From Clostridia bacterium (lineage in GTDB: Bacteria; Bacillota; Clostridia; Christensenellales; Aristaeellaceae): a stretch of DNA of 36,172 nucleotides. Positions 14,121-21,177 of the stretch are shown one piece after another; position 1 is the stretch's first letter; every line of letters begins with the position of its first letter. The notes beneath the pieces are model-generated. The model was not told the DNA's origin, made no database searches, and saw only the letters and a list, made by a program, of their open reading frames with translations. A program made the translations under genes and the position numbers. The DNA lies in contig JAFXJP010000009.1 of assembly GCA_017532155.1 (NCBI GenBank), positions 1-36,172 of the forward strand. Direction: 5' to 3'.

Positions 14121-14705
14121 ATGGCACACCATTTTTTTGCTTACATGAATCGCATGAAATACATCCGCCGTTGGGGCCTGATGCGCAACACCCAGGTGGA
14201 AAATGACATGGAGCACTCGCTGCAAACCGCCATGATCGCCCATGGCATTGCGCTGATTGGTAACAAGCGCTTTGACCGCGAATATGACGCCGAGCATATC
14301 ATGGCGCTGGCTGTCTATCACGATGCCAGCGAGGTGATCACCGGCGATCTGCCCACGCCCATCAAACACAACAATCCCGTCATCAAGGATGAGTACCACC
14401 GCTTGGAGAGCATCGCCAATCAGCGCCTGCTTGCCATGCTGCCGGAGGATCTGCGCGAGGAGTATATCCCGCTGATCGACGCGGATGAAAACACGCCGGA
14501 GTGGAAGATCGTCAAAGCTGCCGACCGCATCAGCGCCTATATCAAGTGCGTGGAAGAGCGCAAGGCCGGCAACCGGGAATTTATCGAAGCGGAGATGAGC
14601 ACGCTGGCCGCCATCCGCGCCGACGCGCTGCCCGAGGTGCAGGTATTCATGGAGCAGTTCGCGCCAGGCTTTGCGCTGTCGCTGGATGAAATCTCGCGCG
14701 GTTAA
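14121..14705 (+). CDS. HD-domain 5'-deoxynucleotidase, YfbR-like
   Basis: 194 residues. Metal-binding HD residues are in place: H32 in MEHSLQ, H67-D68 in YHDASE and D135 in KAADRISAY, with the family's R-W-x-L-M-R and TGDLPTP segments. YfbR-type enzymes dephosphorylate deoxynucleoside 5'-monophosphates in the cytoplasm. The ATG follows AAGGAGA. It is divergent from thiT; the thiT -35 box lies only a dozen bases before this ATG, so the two promoters may interfere. The plus-strand TATAAT at 14082-14087 is a candidate -10, but no good -35 goes with it. Confidence 0.88.
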   Translation: MAHHFFAYMNRMKYIRRWGLMRNTQVENDMEHSLQTAMIAHGIALIGNKRFDREYDAEHIMALAVYHDASEVITGDLPTPIKHNNPVIKDEYHRLESIANQRLLAMLPEDLREEYIPLIDADENTPEWKIVKAADRISAYIKCVEERKAGNREFIEAEMSTLAAIRADALPEVQVFMEQFAPGFALSLDEISRG

Positions 14706-14760
14706 TCGCTTTATTTCGCCAAAATATTACAAAATTCTATCATTTTTGTGAACAGTCGAA

Positions 14761-14789
14761 TTGCTTTTTCTGCATCAGCCTGTTATAAT
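14761..14789 (+). promoter_or_regulatory. Promoter of the second GlsB-like gene
   Basis: TTGCTT (14761-14766), 17-base spacer, TATAAT (14784-14789), 34 bases before the ATG. Confidence 0.75.
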
Positions 14790-14822
14790 GATTTGAACAC
14801 GCTTTTTCGGAGGGAAATTGAT

Positions 14823-15077
14823 ATGATTTTCTGGTGGATTGTCAAAATTGCGCTGTGGGCGCTGGCTGGCTTTATTGCCTCCAACATTATGCGCAGCAGC
14901 CTTTCTGTTGTCTGGAATGTCGTGCTGGGCCTGATCGGCGGCGTGATTGGCTCCTTCCTGGCGGGCTTGGTCGGCATCAGCTCTACCAATACGCTGGGCT
15001 CCATCATCATCTCCGTCCTCGGCTCGTGCCTGGTTATCTATCTGGCGCGCATTATTCTGCCCCGCATCAAGCACTGA
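14823..15077 (+). CDS. GlsB/YeaQ/YmgE-family small membrane protein (second copy)
   Basis: 84 residues, three hydrophobic spans: IVKIALWALAGFIASNIM, VLGLIGGVIGSFLAGLVG and IIISVLGSCLVIYLARIIL. Glycine patterns match the transglycosylase-associated family, and the protein is a paralogue of the one at 10819, though the sequences have diverged. The ATG at 14823 follows GGAGGG; in-frame upstream codons precede the promoter and are not used. It is followed by a strong terminator, so it is a single-gene unit. Confidence 0.82.
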   Translation: MIFWWIVKIALWALAGFIASNIMRSSLSVVWNVVLGLIGGVIGSFLAGLVGISSTNTLGSIIISVLGSCLVIYLARIILPRIKH

Positions 15078-15095
15078 TTGCATCGGTGGTCATTT

Positions 15096-15120
15096 CGTCC
15101 GCCCTGCGCGGACGTTTTTT
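15096..15120 (+). terminator. Terminator after the second GlsB-like gene
   Basis: Stem CGTCCGC / GCGGACG, 5-base loop, six T. Confidence 0.9.
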
Positions 15121-15159
15121 CGCTGTCCATTTTTGTCACGAAAGAAGGCCAATATAACT

Positions 15160-16212
15160 ATGACGTTCAAAAATCAACTGCGCACACAGGCCGCCCTGCA
15201 TCCCACTATGCAGCCGCAGGACGTGCTCAAAATGTGCTATCAGGCCGCCTTTGGCGCGGAGCATCTGCTGGTCAGCGAGCAGGCTGCCCGTGATTTTTTG
15301 ACGCATGAATGGGAAAATACCCCTGGCGACAGCGATGAAGCGCTTTATGAGCGCATCAGCAATGAGGTTTGCCGCCTGAACATCCGCGCCTGGAAAGGCC
15401 AGAATCTGCCCATGGAGTGGATGCTGCAGCTGTTCCTGCTTTCCTGCAAGCCCCTGCACAACGCGCAGAACCGTTTTTTTGCCTTCCTGGGCTCGGTGGA
15501 CGCGCTGTGTGCGGCCGACGGTCTGCCCTTTGGCACGGAGGAATGGAAAGCGGCCAAGGAGAATTATCTGCGTGAAGGCGTACGGCCTGTGCATCACTCT
15601 GACAGCTATCGCACGGCTGAAAAGCCTGCCTATCGCGTGATGGACACCTCCTTCCTGCGGCTTTTGCCGCTGCTGCTGGCAGCGCACACCGCCAAGGCCA
15701 AGGGTGGCGCCAAGGTAATTGCCATTGACGGCCGCGCAGCAGGCGGCAAATCCACGCTGGCACGGCAGTTTCAGCAGGTTACGGGTGCGGGCGTCATCCA
15801 TATGGATGATTTCTTCCTGCCGGCCGATATGCGCACGGAAGAGCGTCTTGCCACGCCCGGCGGCAATGTGCATTATGAACGGTTTGCGCAGGAAGTGCTG
15901 CCGCATCTCTCTGCGGTCGACGCCTTCTCCTACACGCGCTTTGACTGCTCCGTAATGGCAATGGGCAGCAAGGTGCAGGTTCCTGCAGGCGATCTGCGCC
16001 TGGTGGAGGGCTCCTACTGCTGCCATCCTGCGCTGGGCGATTACATGGATTTGCGCGTGTTCAGCGACGTGACGCCGCGCGAGCAGCTGCGCCGCGTACA
16101 GGCACGGGATAACGCATGGCTGTCGCAGATGTATGTGGAAAAGTGGATTCCGCTGGAAGAAAAGTATTTTAAGGCGTATGCTATCCGCGATCGCGCGGAT
16201 TTGACGGTGTAG
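15160..16212 (+). CDS. Two-domain protein: unknown N-terminal domain fused to uridine-kinase-like P-loop kinase
   Basis: 350 residues. The C-terminal half is a P-loop kinase of the uridine kinase type: Walker A GRAAGGKST (191-199), the base/metal motif IHMDDFF (213-219), then LVEGSYCCHP, which corresponds to the family's conserved E-G strand. It lacks the usual long lid but has RRVQARD. The N-terminal ~165 residues (HPTMQPQDVLKMCYQAAFG, then EVCRLNIRAW) form a helical domain I do not recognise by function; I recall similar stand-alone clostridial proteins. The ATG at 15160 is chosen from a weak AAGAAGG site. No promoter was found after the terminator at 15096. It is followed directly by the composite repeat. 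Confidence 0.78.
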   Translation: MTFKNQLRTQAALHPTMQPQDVLKMCYQAAFGAEHLLVSEQAARDFLTHEWENTPGDSDEALYERISNEVCRLNIRAWKGQNLPMEWMLQLFLLSCKPLHNAQNRFFAFLGSVDALCAADGLPFGTEEWKAAKENYLREGVRPVHHSDSYRTAEKPAYRVMDTSFLRLLPLLLAAHTAKAKGGAKVIAIDGRAAGGKSTLARQFQQVTGAGVIHMDDFFLPADMRTEERLATPGGNVHYERFAQEVLPHLSAVDAFSYTRFDCSVMAMGSKVQVPAGDLRLVEGSYCCHPALGDYMDLRVFSDVTPREQLRRVQARDNAWLSQMYVEKWIPLEEKYFKAYAIRDRADLTV

Positions 16213-16244
16213 GAAGGGGAACGAGGGGAGGACGAAGGGAGAAC

Positions 16245-16271
16245 GGTACTTTCTTGAGTCAAGAAAGTACC
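16245..16271. repeat. D palindrome, copy 1
   Basis: Perfect 27-base palindrome: GGTACTTTCTTGA, a central G, and the exact reverse complement. The copy at 25547 has GTTCC in place of GGTAC on one arm and the matching change on the other. Confidence 0.85.
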
Positions 16272-16326
16272 AAAGAACCAGTCGTTTATGTTTGTTGGCT
16301 GCGTTATTGTCGCGGCAGTCTATATC

Positions 16327-16390
16327 GAAAAAGAACCGGAGAAAACGGATGCAAGCAAGCTTGCCCCGATTTTTCTCCGGTTTCTTTTTC
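16327..16390. repeat. E hairpin, copy 3 (E1 position)
   Basis: Begins GAAAAAGAACCGGAGAAAA and ends TTTTTCTCCGGTTTCTTTTTC (one-base bulge), apex GCAAGC-AA-GCTTGC. Confidence 0.72.
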
Positions 16391-16532
16391 GGCGTGCTTC
16401 GCACGCTCGCGGAGCTACGCTCCGCAGACTGCCACTTTGGTGTCTTGTGCGTTGGTGACGCCGTTTTTTCTGCGGAAAAAACGAGCGGGTTTCGCGCTGC
16501 GGCGCGGGATGGGATAACGCCAGCTGCGGCTG

Positions 16533-16661
16533 GCTACACCTCATCCGAGGCGCTTCGCGCCCCACCTTTCCCTCAAGGGGAAGGTTTTTCTGTTGTCGTC
16601 TCCCAAAAGGCTTCCCCTCGAGGGGAAGCTGTCGCCTGAAAGGCGACTGATGAGGTGTAGC
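16533..16661. mobile_element. Small MITE-like element, 129 bp, nested in composite repeat
   Basis: Perfect 13-base terminal inverted repeats GCTACACCTCATC (16533-16545) and GATGAGGTGTAGC (16649-16661). Inside are CCCTCAAGGGG and CCCCTCGAGGGG palindromes and a GTCGCC/GGCGAC hairpin. It shares its left half with the element at 7004 and is absent from the matching place in the copy at 25538, which shows it as an insertion. Confidence 0.8.
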
Positions 16662-16786
16662 GCTCCGCAGAGCGCGTTCCCCAGCCCGCTCGTTTCGCCG
16701 AAGCGTTGCGGCGGTCCCCCGCGGACGCTACCACACAACAAATGCGGCAGGCCGATGGCGCAGCCATCGCATCCGCGAAGCGGATA

Positions 16787-16847
16787 GAAAAAGGGCCTGG
16801 AAGATGGAAGGCAAGCTCGCTTGCAATCCAGATTCCAGACCTTTTTC
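16787..16847. repeat. E hairpin, copy 4 (E2 position)
   Basis: Begins GAAAAAGGGCCTGGAA and ends TTCCAGACCTTTTTC, apex GGCAAGC-TC-GCTTGC. Confidence 0.7.
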
Positions 16848-16896
16848 GTACAGCCTGCCGAAACAAGCCAACCAAAAGATCGGTTTTCGGGGGACC

Positions 16897-17001
16897 GAAA
16901 TCCACCGCTGCCCTTTGGCAGATAAAGGTGGATGTAGTTCCAATGAGGCACAGAGCGCAGAAGGTTTTAGCCTTCTGCGCGACAATGCCGAATTGTGGAC
17001 A
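16897..17001 (+). repeat. B-module, copy 4 (structured repeat)
   Basis: Stem TCCACC/GGTGGA, invariant CAATGAGGCACAGA, variable hairpin GCGCAGAAGG-TTTTAG-CCTTCTGCGC, invariant GACAATGCCGAATTG, then GTGGAC. Its part from 16912 is identical to window positions 1-106 (into the C hairpin), so these two copies are recent relatives. Confidence 0.8.
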
Positions 17002-17043
17002 GCTCGAGGGGCGCTTTCACCTTAAAAGCGGCCCCTCGAACGT
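17002..17043 (+). repeat. C hairpin, copy 3
   Basis: GCTCGAGGGG, CGCTTT.. loop ..AAAGCG, CCCCTCGAACGT, ending eleven bases before the stop codon of the caspase-like gene. Confidence 0.75.
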
Positions 17044-17053
17044 CTCTCCCCCG

Positions 17054-18505
17054 TCACTCAATCGTTATTATCTGACTATTCTCAATATACGTAAGGCCGC
17101 CCATCTTGCAGGAAACCTCGGCGTAATACTCGCCGTCCGGCACCCGCTCGCCGGACGCATCGCAGCCATCCCAGTAGAAAATACTGCCTTCCACTTCCAT
17201 GCCCAACGGCCGCGAAGGCACGCGATAGCCAAGCCTGCGAATCATTTCGCCTGCTTTATTGCGCACAACCACCGTCAGGCTGCAGGGAAATGCATGCGCC
17301 ACGCGAATGGCCACTTCTTCGCCCTCAGCGGGCGAAAACATCGCAAAGCATTCCACCCGCAGGCGCGGATCCTCATACTCCGGCTGTACCGAAATCACGC
17401 GGCTGCCAGCCAGCGTGGCATGACGGCCTTCCATCGCCACGATCTGCAAAAGTACATAGCCGGTCGGCGCGTCATCCTCGCTGACAATCGTAATGGAGCG
17501 CTGATAGCGTCCGGGCAGCAGAATGCCGTTGCCCGTCTCCGTATCCGGCACCACCTGCGGCGATTCAAAGCGCCATCGGCCATCCTTGAAATACACCAGC
17601 TGATACTGCACGCGCACGGTACGATGCACTGTAAAGCTGAAATACAGCGTATCCTCGCCCGCCTTGAGCACATTGGTATCCAGTTCTATTTCGCCCACAG
17701 GCCTCTCGCCCGTACTTTCCGCCAGCGGATCATACACAAACAGCGGGAAATCACTCTCCTGCGGATATACATGCGCCGTAGACGCGCCGTGCGTCTCCAG
17801 AATGCCCTGATACGCCTCCTTCAGCGTGATCGTGCTGTCGCCGTCCAGATCAAACGCGCGCGTGCGCAAGCCCTCGCTGAGACCATCGGCAAAGTAGCTG
17901 CCGCCGTTGCTGGCGCCCGCCGTCCATGAAAAGCTGTTCTCGCTGGCGCCTGCGCTGGTCAAAACCACATAATCCCCGCCCTGAAACCAGTTTTTCATGC
18001 GGTTATCCCATTCGCCCTTGCCAATGAACGCGCCGCTGTTGCAGGCGTCCAAAATGACAATTTTCTGTCCCGGCACCTGATCCAGCGCTGCACGCAGCAC
18101 TGAAGCAGAAAGCGTCTCCTCGTGTTGGCCGTCAGACAATACAAGTCCCGGCTCGAAACTGATGCGGTCGTTCAGGCCGTGCGTACATATATAAAGCAAT
18201 GAAACGTCGCCGTCATCTGCCTGCGCAAAAGCGCCCGCAATGGCGGACAGCAAAAACTCTACGCTGGATATGCCCGTTTCATAGGCATAAATGCCCTCAT
18301 AGCCGCGGCTGTCTGTGCGCAGGATTTCCTGCATGCGCCGCACATTCATGCGCGCAGAAGGCGTTGTATCGGCATGCGTGAGAAAGTCATCGCAGCCCAC
18401 CAGCAGCGCGCGGCGTTCTGTATCGCCGATAATCTCCGCGTGCGCAAAAAGTGCAGGCAGCGTCAGCACGCATGCTATTATCAAAGCCAGCAAGCGCTTT
18501 CTCAC
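17054..18505 (-). CDS. Secreted caspase-like (C14) protein with EF-hand loop and FlgD/Ig-like C-terminus
   Basis: 483 residues. Signal peptide to about residue 23 (ALFAHA, then E). Residues 31-255 form a caspase-hemoglobinase fold: catalytic H109 in LYICTHG and C155 in ILDACNSG, with both flanking strands typical of clan CD. A canonical 12-residue EF-hand loop, DLDGDSTITLKE (219-230), lies in the caspase domain, as seen in calcium-regulated metacaspases. Residues ~385-483 resemble a FlgD-type Ig domain (FYWDGCDASGERVPDGEYYAEV region). The start is GTG, chosen from AAGGGG seven bases upstream and the signal peptide. Promoter at 18553-18582. Likely an extracellular calcium-activated cysteine peptidase; target unknown. 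Confidence 0.87.
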   Translation of the reverse strand: MRKRLLALIIACVLTLPALFAHAEIIGDTERRALLVGCDDFLTHADTTPSARMNVRRMQEILRTDSRGYEGIYAYETGISSVEFLLSAIAGAFAQADDGDVSLLYICTHGLNDRISFEPGLVLSDGQHEETLSASVLRAALDQVPGQKIVILDACNSGAFIGKGEWDNRMKNWFQGGDYVVLTSAGASENSFSWTAGASNGGSYFADGLSEGLRTRAFDLDGDSTITLKEAYQGILETHGASTAHVYPQESDFPLFVYDPLAESTGERPVGEIELDTNVLKAGEDTLYFSFTVHRTVRVQYQLVYFKDGRWRFESPQVVPDTETGNGILLPGRYQRSITIVSEDDAPTGYVLLQIVAMEGRHATLAGSRVISVQPEYEDPRLRVECFAMFSPAEGEEVAIRVAHAFPCSLTVVVRNKAGEMIRRLGYRVPSRPLGMEVEGSIFYWDGCDASGERVPDGEYYAEVSCKMGGLTYIENSQIITIE

Positions 18506-18552
18506 TTTTTACGCCCCCTTCCGCACACGGGCAAAGATTTCGGATGATACTC

Positions 18553-18582
18553 ACTATATCACTTTGCCGCCGGGCTTGTCAA
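18553..18582 (-). promoter_or_regulatory. Promoter of the caspase-like gene
   Basis: Minus-strand TTGACA (18582-18577), 18-base spacer, TATAGT (18558-18553). The -35 starts right after the stop codon of the alkyltransferase gene, so the caspase-like gene has its own control. Confidence 0.75.
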
Positions 18583-18583
18583 T

Positions 18584-19063
18584 TTAACGCGTCCTTCCGG
18601 CAGCATCTTCCAGCCGCAGCAGGTATTCCTTTACCGGCAAACCCGCGCCAAAGCCCGTCAACTGTCCATTTGCGCCAATCACGCGATGGCAGGGCACGAT
18701 GATCAGCAGCCGATTGGCGTGGTTCGCCATGCCCACCGCCCGGCCGGCGCGCGGATGACCGATCCTGCACGCAATATCGCCGTATGTGCGCGTTTCGCCA
18801 TAGGGAATCTCGCGCAGCGCCTGCCATACTGCTTGCTGAAAGGGCGTGCCATGCAACCGCACCGGCAGATCAAACGTCTGGCGCTCCATAGCAAAATACT
18901 CCCGCAGCTGCTCCTCCGCACGCAAAAGCAGGGGCGTATCGCGCATTTCCCCCAGCCAGACAGAAGGGCTTTTTTCCGTCAAAGAACACAGCACCAGCGC
19001 GCCGTCCTCTTCCGAAAGGGCCATCTGCCCCACGCTTGTCATCACAAACTTTGTAAAAATCAT
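18584..19063 (-). CDS. ogt: Methylated-DNA--[protein]-cysteine S-methyltransferase
   Basis: 159 residues. The active-site motif PCHRVIG contains acceptor C125; the DNA-binding helix region GTPFQQAVWQALREIPYGET and the asparagine hinge (MANHANRLL, close to the family ANNxN pattern) are present. It transfers alkyl groups from O6-alkylguanine to its own cysteine and is used once. Length is that of Ogt-type proteins without an Ada-like regulatory domain. The ATG follows GAGGAAA. It is divergent from rpmB. Confidence 0.93.
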   Translation of the reverse strand: MIFTKFVMTSVGQMALSEEDGALVLCSLTEKSPSVWLGEMRDTPLLLRAEEQLREYFAMERQTFDLPVRLHGTPFQQAVWQALREIPYGETRTYGDIACRIGHPRAGRAVGMANHANRLLIIVPCHRVIGANGQLTGFGAGLPVKEYLLRLEDAAGRTR

Positions 19064-19103
19064 GATATTTCCTCACTTCTTTGCAAAAATTTCGCTTTAG
19101 CTC

Positions 19104-19132
19104 TTGCATTTCAGTCCCCGGTATGCTAAAAT
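19104..19132 (+). promoter_or_regulatory. Promoter of rpmB
   Basis: TTGCAT (19104-19109), 17-base spacer, TAAAAT (19127-19132). The ~75-base leader holds a CGCGGC-GAT-GCCGCG hairpin. Confidence 0.7.
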
Positions 19133-19212
19133 AGTCAAGCTGTCATATAGAGGCTTTCCCGCGGCGATGCCGCGTGACGTAAGGCAATCTCCGACAGGGA
19201 GGTGTAACGAAA

Positions 19213-19431
19213 ATGGGTAAGTATTGTGAAGTGTGCAACAAGGGTCTGATGAACGGCAATCGCGTAAGCCATGCCGAAAACAAGACCGGCCGTATGTATG
19301 CTCCCAACGTCCAGCGCGTTCGCGTGCTGGTTGATGGTCGTCCTACGCACCTGAACGTGTGCACCCGCTGCCTGCGCAGCGGCAAGGTCGTCCGCGCGCT
19401 GCCTACCGTCAGCGCGAATGCCGAGGCCTAA
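19213..19431 (+). CDS. rpmB: 50S ribosomal protein bL28
   Basis: 72 residues. The family start GKYCEVCNKG and core NRVSHAENKTGR are clear. Cys pairs CEVC and CTRC make a zinc ribbon (the C+ form of L28). The ATG follows GGGAGGTG. Single-gene unit with its own promoter and terminator. Confidence 0.97.
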   Translation: MGKYCEVCNKGLMNGNRVSHAENKTGRMYAPNVQRVRVLVDGRPTHLNVCTRCLRSGKVVRALPTVSANAEA

Positions 19432-19446
19432 TTAATATAGTGCCCG

Positions 19447-19490
19447 ATGAAAAAGCCAACGTGTTTTGCACGGTTGGCTTTTTCATTTTA
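19447..19490 (+). terminator. Terminator of rpmB
   Basis: GAAAAAGCCAACGTG stem pairs with CACGGTTGGCTTTTTC (one bulge), loop TTTTG, then ATTTTA. A-tract and T-tract make it usable in both directions. Confidence 0.85.
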
Positions 19491-19565
19491 ACAAAAACGG
19501 CGAAAGAGAGAATCTCTCCTCGCCATGCATTTCGTCTAATATCTCACAGTAAATCAGCCGGGAGT

Positions 19566-19593
19566 AAAGAGGGGCGCCAGCGCCCTCTTTTTT
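19566..19593 (+). terminator. Second terminator in the rpmB/mbl junction
   Basis: AAAGAGGG(G)CGC / GCGCCCTCTTT with a CA loop, followed by a run of T. It lies 130 bases past rpmB. Confidence 0.6.
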
Positions 19594-19601
19594 AATCCGC
19601 A

Positions 19602-19750
19602 GCGGCGGCATGTACGCCGCGAGGAGCAGTTGGAATACTGCTTCCTATATCATTTTCCGGCCGTGAGGCGCAGACTCACAGGAAAATGATGTGCGGTGAA
19701 AAACTGCTTTAGCTGATTTTTCACCGAGCGTGTCGATTATTCGACACGCT
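19602..19750. repeat. Array of five back-to-back hairpins between rpmB and mbl
   Basis: In order: GCGGCG/CGCCGC (19602-19620), GCAGT/ACTGC (19627-19640), ATCATTTTCC..GTGAG/CTCAC..GGAAAATGAT (19649-19690), CGGTGAAAAA/TTTTTCACCG with inner GCT/AGC (19694-19726), and AGCGTGTCGA-TTAT-TCGACACGCT (19727-19750). The last ends at the stop codon of mbl. Almost every base is in a stem; no coding frame is credible. It may end both transcripts, or be another structured repeat. Confidence 0.65.
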
Positions 19751-20766
19751 TAATTATGCTTTCTTCCGTCGTTGAGATAGCGGCCGAACTCCGACATATT
19801 TTCAAGCGTCAGACCGCAGCCCACCGCCACGCATGTTTGCGGATGATCCGCCACGCGGCAATTTACATTCAACGCCGTCGAGATCGCCTCGCTCAGGCCA
19901 GGCAGCTGCGCGCCGCCGCCCGAGAGCACAATGCCCGAGTCAAATACGTCGGCCGCCAGCTCCGCCGGGGTTTCCTCCAGCGCACCGTGAATGGCCTCAA
20001 TCAGCGCCGTGAGCGGCTCGTCAATGGCCTCATGGATCTCATCAGAAGTAATGCGCATGAGCTTGGGCAGGCCGCTGATCAGGTTTCTGCCCGTCACTTC
20101 GGTGTACAATTGCTCGCTGCGCGGCATCGCGCTGCCGATGTTGATCTTCAGCTCCTCCGCCGTTCTTTCGCCGATGAGCAGATTATGCTTGCGGCGCAGA
20201 TAGCGGATGATCGCCTCGTCAAAATGGTCGCCGCCCAGCTTATGCGCGCGGCTGACCGCCATGCGGCCAAGCGAAAGCACGGCCACGTCCGTCATGCCCG
20301 CGCCGATATCCACGATCATGGAGCCGTAGGCGTCGTTAATATTCAGCCCCGCGCCGATGGCCGCCGCTACCGGGCGATCCAGCAGCTGCGTGCGGCGCAC
20401 GCCCGCCTCAAACATAATGGCCGTGATGCTGCGCTTTTCCATCTCATTGATGCCCGAAGGCAGGGAAAGCACCGCGCGCGGACGCGAAAACATATGCTTG
20501 CCGATGGTCTGCACGACAAAATAATGCAGCATGCTGCTGGTCAGTTCAAAATCCGCCACCATGCCGTCGCGCAAAGGACGCATCGCCACAATATTCGCCG
20601 GCGTTCTGCCAATCATTTTATAGGCTTCTTCACCAATGGCACGGATCGAGCGCGATTCCCTCTCCAGCGCGACCACAGCGGGCTCATTGCAGGTAACGCC
20701 CTTGCCGCGCTCGTAGATCAGCACATTGGATGTGCCCAGATCAATGCCAATATCCTCAGCTGCCAT
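19750..20766 (-). CDS. mbl: MreB-family rod-shape protein, Mbl type
   Basis: 338 residues, full length. Actin-fold phosphate loops DLGTSNVLIY (phosphate 1), IVDIGAGMTDVAVLSLG (phosphate 2) and the adenosine motif SGIVLSGGGAQLPG are in place. Membrane-associated filaments of this family guide cell-wall synthesis. Assigned Mbl instead of MreB because it follows spoIIID, the gene order known from Bacillus (spoIIID-mbl); the downstream mreC-mreD partners of mreB are absent. The ATG follows GGAG. No clear promoter of its own, so it is probably cotranscribed with spoIIID, 91 bases upstream. Confidence 0.9.
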   Translation of the reverse strand: MAAEDIGIDLGTSNVLIYERGKGVTCNEPAVVALERESRSIRAIGEEAYKMIGRTPANIVAMRPLRDGMVADFELTSSMLHYFVVQTIGKHMFSRPRAVLSLPSGINEMEKRSITAIMFEAGVRRTQLLDRPVAAAIGAGLNINDAYGSMIVDIGAGMTDVAVLSLGRMAVSRAHKLGGDHFDEAIIRYLRRKHNLLIGERTAEELKINIGSAMPRSEQLYTEVTGRNLISGLPKLMRITSDEIHEAIDEPLTALIEAIHGALEETPAELAADVFDSGIVLSGGGAQLPGLSEAISTALNVNCRVADHPQTCVAVGCGLTLENMSEFGRYLNDGRKHN

Positions 20767-20857
20767 AGACTCAAGGTCTCCTTCGTCAATTTGTAATCGG
20801 TTTGTAATATTCTACACACAAACGAAATTTCCTCTTTATTTTTGGACAAATTTAGGA

Positions 20858-21169
20858 TTAATTTCCCACTTTTTTCGAAAAATTTCGTTTTTTAGGACTT
20901 TCATTCTCCACTTTTTCCATTTTTTCGGCAGCAAATTTGCGTTTGGTCGCCTCGCCGCCGCGCAAATGGCGCACCGCTTTATGATACAAAAGCTGCTTGC
21001 GCACCTGGGCGTAAAGCGTTCCATCCAGATATTTGAGCCGAATGGTTAATTCCCGATGCGCGAGGCTTTTGCTCACGCCAACCTCCCTGGCCGCCTGCCG
21101 CACAGTGGCTCCTTTTTCCGCCACGCAGCGCGCCAGCGCAATACACCTGTCATTTATATCCGTGTGCAC
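20858..21169 (-). CDS. spoIIID: Sporulation transcriptional regulator SpoIIID
   Basis: 103 residues. The helix-turn-helix (about 22-44, ATVRQAAREVGVSKSLAHRE) and the C-terminal basic DNA-contact block AVRHLRGGEATKRK (65-78) are characteristic. SpoIIID works in the mother cell between sigma-E and sigma-K. The GTG start at 21169 is chosen over an in-frame ATG at 21202: GGGGAGG lies eight bases before it and the N-terminus MHTDINDRC then lines up with the family (M-H-D-Y-I-x-E-R). A C-terminal tail of about 25 charged residues extends past the usual end. The ribosome site lies in a hairpin (21178-21215). Confidence 0.93.
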   Translation of the reverse strand: MHTDINDRCIALARCVAEKGATVRQAAREVGVSKSLAHRELTIRLKYLDGTLYAQVRKQLLYHKAVRHLRGGEATKRKFAAEKMEKVENESPKKRNFSKKVGN

Positions 21170-21177
21170 ATTTATAT

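Larger units (their letters stand above)
16225..17052. repeat. Composite hairpin repeat, copy 2 (with nested MITE and B-module)
   Basis: Non-coding, between the convergent kinase and caspase-like genes. Left end GGGGAGGACG (16225-16234) and right end (reverse) GGGAGAGACGTTC form terminal inverted repeats. Modules in order: D palindrome, E1 hairpin, F (CGCGGAG..CTCCGC palindrome and CACTTTGGTGTC), a CGTTTTTTC/GAAAAAACG hairpin, the nested small MITE (16533-16661), G (CGCGGACGCTAC), E2 hairpin, H (AACAAGCCAACC), B-module and C hairpin. The same order without MITE and B is at 25538. No supportable gene. Confidence 0.8.

Noticed and set aside
16706-17929. 407-residue open frame crossing the composite repeat into the caspase-like gene antisense
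   Set aside because: Its first part is repeat sequence full of stems and the rest is antisense to a supported gene.
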